From NCBI RefSeq assembly GCF_003443735.1, contig NZ_CP031969.1, positions 620,001 to 684,000 on the forward strand: a DNA stretch of 64,000 nt. The letters run 5' to 3'. This DNA comes from Streptomyces sp. CC0208. GTDB lineage: Bacteria; Actinomycetota; Actinomycetes; Streptomycetales; Streptomycetaceae. The notes under the pieces are model-generated. The model was not told the origin of the DNA, did not search any database, and was given only the letters and a program-made list of their open reading frames with translations. Within the stretch, counting starts at the first letter, position 1. Every line of letters starts with the position of its first letter. Position numbers and translations under genes: made by a program. Positions 7,641 through 14,686 of the stretch are shown one piece after another.

Positions 7641-9593
7641 ATGCCGGTCAAGGTCAGCGTCGTCATCCCCGTCTACAACCCGGGGAACTACATCGAGGAC
7701 TGCGTCGCCTCGCTGCGCAGGCAGTCCCTGCCCCCGGACGAGTTCGAGGCGATCTTCGTCGACGACGGTTCGACCGACGACACGCCGGCCCGGCTCGACG
7801 CGCTGGCCGCCGAGGTCGAGAACATCACGGTCATCCACCAGGAGGCCTCCGGCTGGTCGGGCAAGCCCCGCAACGTCGGCATCGAGACCTCCCAGGGCGA
7901 GTTCGTCATGTTCGTCGACAACGACGACTACCTCGGCGACGAGGCCCTGGAGCGGATGTACGACTACGCGGTCGCCAACGGCGCCGACGTGGTCGTGGGC
8001 AAGATGGCCGGCAAGGGCCGGGGCGTCCCGGTGGAGCTGTTCCGCCGCAACCACCCCCGTGCCACCGTCGACAACGCCCCGCTGATCGACAGCCTGACCC
8101 CGCACAAGATGTTCCGGCGGGCCTTCCTGGACCGGATCGGCCTGCGCTTCCCCGAGGGCAGGCGCCGGCTGGAGGACCACGTCTTCGTCACGGAGGCGTA
8201 TCTGCGCGCGGACAACGTCTCCGTGCTCAGCGACTACGTCTGCTACTACCACCTCAAGCGCGACGACGCCTCCAACGCGGGCTTCCAGCGCTTCGACCCG
8301 GTGGGCTACTTCGCGAACCTGCGCGAGGCGCTCGACGTAGTCGAGAAGTACACCGAGCCGGGGCCGACCCGCGACCGGCTGTTCCGTCGCTGGCTGCGCA
8401 ACGAGATGGTCGAGCGGATGCGCGGCAGGCGGCTGCTCGCCGCGCCCGAGGACTACCGCAAGGAGCTCTTCACCGAGATCCGCGGTGTGGTCGTCGAGCG
8501 CTTCGGACCCGGGGTCGCGGCCGGTCTCCAGCCCACCCAGCAGGTCGTCGCCGCGCTGATCGCCGACGGCCGGCTCGACGACCTGGTCGCCTTCGCCGAG
8601 TGGGAGGCCTCCGTCGCTTCCGTCGTCGAGCCGGACGGCGTCGAATGGGACGGGGGTGTGCTGCGGGTCGGCCTGTCCGCCGAGCTCGCGTCCGGCGGTA
8701 CGCCGATGACGTTCCCCGCCGAGGGCAGCTCCGCCCCGATCACCGAGCCGCCGACCACCGTCGCGGAAGCCGTGGACCGGGTCGGCGCTCACAGTGTGGC
8801 CGGCTTCAAGCGCGCCACGGTCGACCTGCTGCTGCGGGAACGCTCCAGCTCCGCCCAGTACTTCCAGCCGGTGGAGTTCACCCGGGAGACCGTTCCGGCG
8901 CAGGACGGCCGGGTGCGGCTGGTGCTGCGGGGCACGGCGGCCCTGGATCCGGCCACCGCGGCCGACGGCGGCCCCCTCGACGCCGGGCTGTGGGACGTGT
9001 TCGTCCGCGTCAAGCTGGGTGGCTGGACCAAGCAGTCCCGGCTGGGCCCGGTCTCCCTCAAGGGGCGTACGGCCGCGGACGCCGGTGTGACAGGCGGCCG
9101 GGTCGTGCTGCCGTACTGGACCGCGAAGCAGGGCACCCTCGCCCTGGACGTCGACATGGCGGGCGAGCGCCTGGAGCTCGGGCGGGTCACGCCCGGGGAG
9201 GTCGCGGTCACCGGTGACCGCGTCGAGGTTCCGGTGCCCTTCCACGTGCCCGGTGACACGCCGGTGCTGCTCAAGCTCACCGGTGGTTCCGGCGCCGCGC
9301 CCGCCAAAGAGGTGTCCGGCATCCTGCGTCCCCAGGGCTCCGCAGCCCTCCTGGAGGCGGTGCTGCCGTTGGGTGACCTGACCGGAGGGACCTGGCGGGT
9401 CGCGCTCAGCCCGGCGCCCGACGCCGAGGAGCCCCGCTTCCATCCGCTGCCGTTCACGCTGCGGGTGAAGGGGGGCAGCGTCCAGGTCGTGGCCGTGCGC
9501 CCGCCCCGGCCCGCCGCCGGGCAGCCGCTGGTCCGCAGGGCGAGGCGGCTGGCCGGAAGGCTGGTCCGCCGGCTCAGGGCACGCGGCAAGTAG
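7641..9593 (+). CDS. Family 2 glycosyltransferase with C-terminal accessory region (TarS/TarQ-like)
   Basis: 650 residues; ATG at 7641 follows CAAGGAG. The N-terminal GT-A domain reads VSVVIPVYNPGNYIEDC, VDDGSTDDTP (nucleotide-binding aspartates), ASGWSGKPRNVGIE, the metal motif VDNDDYL near residue 92 and the catalytic-base block RRLEDHVFV near residue 178. After about residue 330 two beta-rich stretches follow, of the kind found in large poly(ribitol-phosphate) glycosyltransferases, and the protein ends in an arginine-rich tail. It most likely decorates a teichoic-acid-like or other cell-surface polymer from inside the cell. A methyltransferase and a decayed sugar-nucleotide gene lie downstream. 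The sugar donor cannot be stated. Confidence 0.85.
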   Translation: MPVKVSVVIPVYNPGNYIEDCVASLRRQSLPPDEFEAIFVDDGSTDDTPARLDALAAEVENITVIHQEASGWSGKPRNVGIETSQGEFVMFVDNDDYLGDEALERMYDYAVANGADVVVGKMAGKGRGVPVELFRRNHPRATVDNAPLIDSLTPHKMFRRAFLDRIGLRFPEGRRRLEDHVFVTEAYLRADNVSVLSDYVCYYHLKRDDASNAGFQRFDPVGYFANLREALDVVEKYTEPGPTRDRLFRRWLRNEMVERMRGRRLLAAPEDYRKELFTEIRGVVVERFGPGVAAGLQPTQQVVAALIADGRLDDLVAFAEWEASVASVVEPDGVEWDGGVLRVGLSAELASGGTPMTFPAEGSSAPITEPPTTVAEAVDRVGAHSVAGFKRATVDLLLRERSSSAQYFQPVEFTRETVPAQDGRVRLVLRGTAALDPATAADGGPLDAGLWDVFVRVKLGGWTKQSRLGPVSLKGRTAADAGVTGGRVVLPYWTAKQGTLALDVDMAGERLELGRVTPGEVAVTGDRVEVPVPFHVPGDTPVLLKLTGGSGAAPAKEVSGILRPQGSAALLEAVLPLGDLTGGTWRVALSPAPDAEEPRFHPLPFTLRVKGGSVQVVAVRPPRPAAGQPLVRRARRLAGRLVRRLRARGK

Positions 9594-9615
9594 AAGCGGG
9601 CCGAGGGGCGAAACA

Positions 9616-9651
9616 GAGCCGGGGAGGACGCGGACGCGTCCTCCCCGGCTC
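9616..9651. terminator. Bidirectional intrinsic terminator
   Basis: Perfect 16-bp stem (arm GAGCCGGGGAGGACGC, 9616-9631 with 9636-9651) and a 4-base loop, placed between the convergent glycosyltransferase and methyltransferase genes. Confidence 0.85.
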
Positions 9652-9663
9652 ACCGCGCTCGGC

Positions 9664-10467
9664 TCAGCCGGCGTCGCTGAGCTGCTTCAGGCTGGTGCGC
9701 AGGTGCTCCCAGCTGCGGTCCCGCTTGCTGCCGCGGTTGCGGGCGTTCACCAGCGGCTTCCAGAAGGCGGCGTCGATCAGCGTCTCCGGCTTGATCGCCA
9801 CGGTCCGCTCCAGGACCGTCTCCGGCACCTTCTGCGGGTCGGGGACCACGTACTCCGCGATGATCTCGTCGTACTTGTCCTTGAGCACCGTGTTGGTCGG
9901 GTCCGCGCCGAAGACCACGAGCTGCCCGGTGGGCTCGGTGTCGACCAGGACCGTCACCAGGTCGGGACGGTAGCGGTTCAGGACCTCGATGACCTTGTAG
10001 ACGTCACCGGTCCAGGCGTTGGTGTGCCGGTCGCGGGCCGCTTCGTCCACGTTGCGCGGGAGCATGTCGTCGAAGACGATCACGCTGGCCCAGTCCGAGT
10101 ACTTCTCGACGTTGATGAAGTCACGCAGCGCGTACTCGAACAGGTGCATGCCGTCGATGAACGCCAGGTCGAGCGTGACGTCCTTCCAGTAGCCGAACGG
10201 GCTGCGGTTGCGGACGATGTTCCGCAGCGGGTGGCGGCCGCCCTTCAGGTGCTGCAGCGGGTTCTCGCGCGCGAAGAAGTCGTCGCTGGTGGCCTTCGCC
10301 AGATGGACGTCGCAGCGGATCTCCGAGACCACCTTGAACGCCGGGTCGATCGCGATGCTCGGTACCCGGGAGAACGTCAGGCTGCGGCCGTCGTTGACGC
10401 CGATCTCCAGGTAGTTCCGGTTCGCGCTGGCTTTGTGGAGCCCCCGCAGGAACTCGTGACGTTTCAC
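9664..10467 (-). CDS. Class I SAM-dependent methyltransferase (Methyltransf_24/CmcI-like)
   Basis: 267 residues from GTG at 10467, chosen because AAGGAG sits nine bases upstream; the longer open frame has no such site. The SAM-binding glycine motif is YLEIGVNDGRSL (residues about 20-31), followed by an acidic strand end in PSIAIDPAF. The block LAFIDGMHLFEYALRDF and the metal-like VIVFDDMLPRN are typical of the CmcI/TylF-like Methyltransf_24 group, whose members O-methylate sugars or small molecules. Its convergent neighbour is a glycosyltransferase, so a sugar in a surface polymer is a reasonable but unproven substrate. Confidence 0.82.
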   Translation of the reverse strand: MKRHEFLRGLHKASANRNYLEIGVNDGRSLTFSRVPSIAIDPAFKVVSEIRCDVHLAKATSDDFFARENPLQHLKGGRHPLRNIVRNRSPFGYWKDVTLDLAFIDGMHLFEYALRDFINVEKYSDWASVIVFDDMLPRNVDEAARDRHTNAWTGDVYKVIEVLNRYRPDLVTVLVDTEPTGQLVVFGADPTNTVLKDKYDEIIAEYVVPDPQKVPETVLERTVAIKPETLIDAAFWKPLVNARNRGSKRDRSWEHLRTSLKQLSDAG

Positions 10468-10867
10468 TGGGAATTCTCCTTGCGGATGTGTGGCAGTGCT
10501 TCGTGCAGGGCGGACCGCCGGTCCCGGTGCGAGGCCGACGCGACCTCCGTCCACCGTCGTGCCCTAGGGCGCTGTAGGCGGGGCGTGGTGCGGGCCCGAT
10601 CACGGCCCCGCTGCTGGTGGGGCCGTCCCGGTCCGGGTCGGCCGAGGTGCCGGGACAGTCCCCGCCCCGGTCCGTACCGGCTGCCCGGGCCGGAACCGGT
10701 TTCCGTGGAACATACCTGCTGTGAGCTTCCCATGACAGGACTTCGCGCCGAGGAGCGTGATCCGGAGGGAAAAGACGGGCAAAGTGCCGAAAGACGGAGG
10801 GTGACGCTCCGGGTGAGGGGCGCGGTACGGGGCTCGTCGGCACAGACGGGTGCGGCGGCAAGGAGAC
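10468..10867. other. Intergenic region upstream of the methyltransferase
   Basis: Four hundred bases between the methyltransferase start and the RmlA-like remnant. It must hold the methyltransferase promoter, but I find no convincing promoter boxes, repeats or ORF with a family signature. Confidence 0.45.
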
Positions 10868-11182
10868 TCACGAAGAGATCCGCACCTCGCCGTGGTCGCC
10901 ACGGACGGGACGGTGACGCAGGGGTACGCCCGCCAGGTGCCGACGGGCGTGGGTGATCTCCAACTCGCCTCGCCGGGTCGGCTCGATGGCCCGAACGGCG
11001 TCATGGAGCGCGGGCGTGGCCGGATGCACGCCACCGTGGGCGAGGTCGTTCCCGGGCTGCTCCGGCTCTTCCTCCGGGCCGAACCCGGATCTGTCGCCGA
11101 CGATCACCTGAACCTGGGTGGTCCCCACGTCGGTGAGGTGATCCAGGCCGCCGGGCAGCGCGAGAGCCTTCATCTGCGCCAC
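10868..11182 (-). pseudogene. Remnant of an RmlA-like glucose-1-phosphate thymidylyltransferase
   Basis: The short frame starts MKALALPGG (codon 4 onwards), matching the nucleotide-binding start of long-type RmlA proteins. It then jumps to DVGTTQVQVIVGD, and later reads EEEPEQPGNDLAHGGVH followed by HDAVRAIEPTRRGELEITHA. This matches the family's conserved EKPxxPKSDLALVGVY and AIxPSxRGELEITDA regions. More than half of the enzyme, including the catalytic lysine and metal residues, is missing by deletion, and the C terminus degenerates. It cannot be active. Its position beside a glycosyltransferase and a methyltransferase suggests a former deoxysugar or surface-polymer locus. Confidence 0.72.
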
Positions 11183-11247
11183 CCTAGCCCGGATCAGGAA
11201 GAACCGGCCATGGCAGGGGGGGTGACTTGGGGGCGGGGGGTGGACGC

Positions 11248-11424
11248 TCAGTCCTCGCCGCGGAAGATGTTGTCCTCTCCCGTGTGCGCCATGGTGGGTC
11301 CGATCCGGTCCGCCACCGCGGGCAGACAGGTCCGCAGCTCTTCCTTGCCGTGCAGGCGGCGGGCCCTGGACCAGCCCGTCTCGGGCCGGCGTGCGACGGA
11401 TTGCTCAACGGTCTGCGGGGTCAC
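11248..11424 (-). CDS. Small hypothetical ORF, 58 residues
   Basis: GTG at 11424 has AAGGA about ten bases upstream and opens a 58-codon frame ending TGA. The product is basic then acidic (RRPETGWSRARRLHGKEELR, then GEDNIFRGED) and contains one tryptophan and one cysteine. I recognise no family. It lies between the RmlA-like remnant and the CBS gene. It may be real because the ribosome site is good and the composition is protein-like, but the evidence is thin. Confidence 0.35.
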   Translation of the reverse strand: MTPQTVEQSVARRPETGWSRARRLHGKEELRTCLPAVADRIGPTMAHTGEDNIFRGED

Positions 11425-11576
11425 GGTGGTTACCGTCCTTCCATGCTGCCCTCCGGGTCCCCCGAGGAGCGCGGGACAAACGGACCGGGCGGCCCCTCAA
11501 CCCCCGCCCCGCACACACATTCGTCGAGGAACCGGGGCGCCGGAACTTGACGGCCGGCCGAACCGGCCTGCCCGGC

Positions 11577-11996
11577 TCAGGTGTTGGGCCGGGCCACGCT
11601 GATGTCGCCCAGGGCCGATCCGGGATCGCGTTCCATGGCCGTGTCGCCGAGGGAGACGATGCCGACGGCGTGGCCGTGGTCGACGACCGGGATGCGGCGC
11701 ACGGCGTGCTCGCGCATGAGCTCGATCGCGTGATCCAGGTCGTCCTCGGGCGTGACGGTCAGCAGGTCGTCGCTGCACGCGCCGGCCACGGTGATCTGTT
11801 CCGGGTCGCCGCCCTCGGCGAGGGAGCGCACGACGAGGTCCCGGTCGGTGACCAGACCGCGCAGTTCGTCGCCGTCGGTGACCAGGACGGCGCCGAGGTC
11901 CTGGTCGCGCATGATCCTGGCGACGGCCGTCACGGAGGTCTGCGGTTCCACGGTGACCGGGGCGCTGGTCATGATGTCGCTGACGTGCTGAGTCAT
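11577..11996 (-). CDS. Two-CBS-domain protein
   Basis: 139 residues from ATG at 11996. Two CBS modules fill the protein: residues about 5-58 (VSDIMTSAPVTVEP, then AVLVTDGDELRGLVTDRDLV) and 72-125 (CSDDLLTVTPEDDL, then RRIPVVDHGHAVGIVSLGD). Stand-alone CBS pairs bind adenosine nucleotides or SAM and often sense energy state. It lies 47 bases downstream of the SpoIIE/HATPase gene on the same strand and may be co-transcribed with it. A much longer open frame covering it (to 13736) is an antisense-type shadow of that neighbour, so the start given here is preferred. Confidence 0.88.
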   Translation of the reverse strand: MTQHVSDIMTSAPVTVEPQTSVTAVARIMRDQDLGAVLVTDGDELRGLVTDRDLVVRSLAEGGDPEQITVAGACSDDLLTVTPEDDLDHAIELMREHAVRRIPVVDHGHAVGIVSLGDTAMERDPGSALGDISVARPNT

Positions 11997-12043
11997 GACG
12001 TACCTCACTGTCTGCGGGGATGGTCCGCTCCGGGTACCCCTCC

Positions 12044-14491
12044 TCAGCCGTCGAGTGCGATCTCGCTCCACACTTGTTTGCCGCCGCTGACGGGGACACT
12101 GCCCCAGGCCGCCGACACGGCCTCGACGAGCAGGATGCCGCGGCCTCCGGTGGCCTCCCAGCCGATGTTGGTGGGCTTGGCGGGGGTGCGCGGCGAGGTG
12201 TCGGCGACCGAGACACGCAGGCGCCTCCCGATGAGGGTGAGGTCGAGGCGGACCTGGCCGCCGGTGTGCACGAGGGCGTTGGTGACGAGCTCGGAGACGA
12301 CGAGCAGAGCGGTGTCCATGGCGTCCTCGCGGACGCCCCAGACGCGCAGGGTGCGCCGGGTGAAGCGGCGGGCGTGCCGGGCGGCCTCGGGGACCCGCCA
12401 GACCGTCCAGGTCTCCCGGAGCGGCTGGGTGGCCATGCCGTCGTAACGCAGCAGGAGCAGGGCGACGTCGTCGCTGCGGCGGGCGCCGCCGAGCAGCGCG
12501 TCGGCGACGAGGCCGAGGTGGGCGGGGTCGGAGACGGCCAGTCCGTGTGCGAAGCGGTCCATGCCCACGTCGATGTCGGCCTCGGTGGACTCGACGAGGC
12601 CGTCGGTGGTCAGGGCGACCAGGGTGCCGGGCCGCAGTCGGAGCGGGGTCATCGGGAAGTCGGCCTGGGCCACCACGCCGAGCGGGGGGCCGCCGTCGCT
12701 CTCGGCGATCTCCGTGGTGCCGTCGGGGTGGCGCAGCACCGGCGGCAGATGTCCGGCGCGGACGCACCAGGCGGTGCCCTCCTCCATGTCGAGGTCCACG
12801 TAGGTGCAGGTGACGAAGAGGTCGCTCTCCAGGTCCATGAGGAGGCGGTTGGCGTGCGCGACGACGACGTCCGGGGGGTGGCCCTCCACGGCGTAGGCGC
12901 GCAGGGCGGTGCGCATCTGGCCCATGAGGGTGGCGGCGGCGGCGCTGTGGCCCTGGACGTCGCCGATGACCAGGGCGACATGGTTGTCGGGCAGGGGGAT
13001 CACGTCGTACCAGTCGCCGCCCAGCTCCAGGCCCGCGGTGCTGGGCAGATAGCGGGCGACCGCGACCGCGCCGGGCAGTTTGGGCAGACGGCGCGGCAGC
13101 AGCTGGCGCTGGAGCATGCCGACGAGTTCGTGCTCGGCGTCCAGGGCGTGGGCGCGCATCAGCGCCTGTCCCGCGAGACCGGCGGAGGCGGTGAGCAGGG
13201 CGCGTTCGTCGGCGTCGAAGTGGTGCGGGGTGTCCCAGCCGATGAGGCAGGCACCGGCCATGCGGCCCGCGGCGGGCAGCGGCAGGACGGCGAGGCCGCC
13301 GGGGCCGACGTCGGCGAGAGCGGGTTCCAGGACGGTGCCGGCCGGCCAGATCTGGGCGCGGCCCTCCCGCAGGGCGGTGGCCAGGGTGGGCATGGCCCGT
13401 ACGGGTGCCTCGGGCCACTCGCTGCGCCACTCCAGGCGCCACAGCTCGGGCCAGGACTCCGGTTCGGGCGGGTCGAGGACGGTGACGACGAGCCGTTCGT
13501 TCTCCAGCTCGGCGAGGGCGATGCGGTCGGCCCTGAGGGGGGCGCGGAGGGCGGAGACGACGGCCTGGCTGACGTCGCGGACGGTGCCCGCCATGGCGAG
13601 GGCGGCGGCCAGGCGCTGCACGCGGGCCACGTCGGTGACGTCGGAGCGCAGGGTGGAGGCGTCGGCGACGGTGCCCACGAGCCGGGAGGGACTGCCCTCG
13701 CCGCCGGGCAGCATGCGTCCGCGCAGCCTGAGCCACTTGGGTGGCCCCGACAGCTGGAGGATGCGGAACTCCAGCTCACGGTCGCCGATGGACATGTGGC
13801 CTGCCTCGAACAGCGACATCAGCGAGGGCAGGTCCTCGGGGACGGCCAGGCCGAGCAGGGTCTCGACCTTGCCGTCGAAGGAGGCCCGGTTCATGCCGAA
13901 CAGCTCCAGGATCCCGTCGCCCACCTCGATGCGGCCGGTGTCCATGGCAAGGCTGAAGGCGTCGGAGCGCGGTTCCGTGCCTTCCGGGGCGGGGACGGGC
14001 ACGGGGCAGACGACCGCGCCGGCGATCAGTTCGAGGCACTTGCGGTCCTCGTCGTCGAAACCGTGCGGGTCCTCGCTGACGGCGACGAGACAGGCCCCGC
14101 CGTCGTCACCGTGCGCGGGCAGCACGGCCAGGTGGACGTCCCGCCGGGCCACCCTGCGGGACTCGGCGCAGGTGGCGAGCTCCTCCGGGCCGAGGAAGAC
14201 CGGCCGGCCCGAGCGGTACGCGTGGGCGGGCGGGGAGTCGCCGGAGCCCGAATAGCTGTCGCGCAGCCCGTACACCGTCTGGGGGACGCCGGCCGACTCG
14301 ACGAGGTACAGCAGGTCGCCGTCCGCACCGGGCCGGTACACGGCGGCGAGGGTCGCCCCCGTGAAGACGAGCGCCTGTTCCAGGACGCGGCGCAGCCTTT
14401 CCGGCGATTCGGGACCGTTCATGAGCGAGGTCAGGGCGTTTTCGGCACGCAGCGTTCTCGTTCTGCGTCCCGTAGCGCCCTCACTCACCAC
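12044..14491 (-). CDS. GAF/PAS sensor with SpoIIE phosphatase and anti-sigma kinase-like ATPase
   Basis: 815 residues from GTG at 14491. Order: GAF (about 25-165), PAS (about 190-295, WLRLRGRMLPGGEG), second GAF (about 310-445), PP2C/SpoIIE domain (about 465-675) with GGDWYDVIPLPDNH, GDVQGHSAAAATLMG, LVALTTDGLVES and RSDDVALLLLR, and a C-terminal HATPase with the N-box VVSELVTNALVHTGG and GGRGILLVEAV. Such proteins dephosphorylate anti-anti-sigma (STAS) partners and can also bind or phosphorylate them, controlling alternative sigma factors. It is divergent from ramC with about 195 bases between starts. The signal sensed is unknown. No clear Shine-Dalgarno is seen at the GTG, so a nearby start is possible. 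Confidence 0.88.
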   Translation of the reverse strand: MVSEGATGRRTRTLRAENALTSLMNGPESPERLRRVLEQALVFTGATLAAVYRPGADGDLLYLVESAGVPQTVYGLRDSYSGSGDSPPAHAYRSGRPVFLGPEELATCAESRRVARRDVHLAVLPAHGDDGGACLVAVSEDPHGFDDEDRKCLELIAGAVVCPVPVPAPEGTEPRSDAFSLAMDTGRIEVGDGILELFGMNRASFDGKVETLLGLAVPEDLPSLMSLFEAGHMSIGDRELEFRILQLSGPPKWLRLRGRMLPGGEGSPSRLVGTVADASTLRSDVTDVARVQRLAAALAMAGTVRDVSQAVVSALRAPLRADRIALAELENERLVVTVLDPPEPESWPELWRLEWRSEWPEAPVRAMPTLATALREGRAQIWPAGTVLEPALADVGPGGLAVLPLPAAGRMAGACLIGWDTPHHFDADERALLTASAGLAGQALMRAHALDAEHELVGMLQRQLLPRRLPKLPGAVAVARYLPSTAGLELGGDWYDVIPLPDNHVALVIGDVQGHSAAAATLMGQMRTALRAYAVEGHPPDVVVAHANRLLMDLESDLFVTCTYVDLDMEEGTAWCVRAGHLPPVLRHPDGTTEIAESDGGPPLGVVAQADFPMTPLRLRPGTLVALTTDGLVESTEADIDVGMDRFAHGLAVSDPAHLGLVADALLGGARRSDDVALLLLRYDGMATQPLRETWTVWRVPEAARHARRFTRRTLRVWGVREDAMDTALLVVSELVTNALVHTGGQVRLDLTLIGRRLRVSVADTSPRTPAKPTNIGWEATGGRGILLVEAVSAAWGSVPVSGGKQVWSEIALDG

Positions 14492-14587
14492 TTGGCCATT
14501 ACAGCGCTAATACGGCACGTGCGCAGCCCCTGTGAGCGTTCGGTGGAGCGCCGGCGGCCCACGCACTCGAAACCCCTCGAACACATC

Positions 14588-14640
14588 TTGACGCATGCGT
14601 TTCGCACGGTGATCTCGTGACAGCCGTGACTGTCCGTGGC
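14588..14640 (+). promoter_or_regulatory. Candidate ramC promoter and regulator repeats
   Basis: TTGACG at 14588-14593 could be a -35 box, though no good -10 lies at the right spacing. Three CGTGAC/CGTGGC units start at 14616, 14625 and 14635, spaced 9-10 bp, about 50-70 bp before ramC. RamR is known to bind repeats in front of ramC in other species; whether these are its sites is inference. Confidence 0.3.
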
Positions 14641-14686
14641 CGCCTCCCCGCTGGAAGGCTCTGGGGTGGGCCAAGAAGGGGGACGC

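Noticed and set aside
7332..9653. 773-residue antisense ORF over the glycosyltransferase
   Set aside because: Composition is that of a GC-rich shadow (Gly/Arg/Ala/Asp runs), with no family motif, while the plus-strand frame has clear GT2 motifs.
11997..13736. Very long open frame in the same direction as the CBS gene, extending it to 719 residues
   Set aside because: The extra part is an Arg/Ala/Pro-rich shadow of the SpoIIE/HATPase gene in another frame; the CBS protein has its own ATG at 11996.
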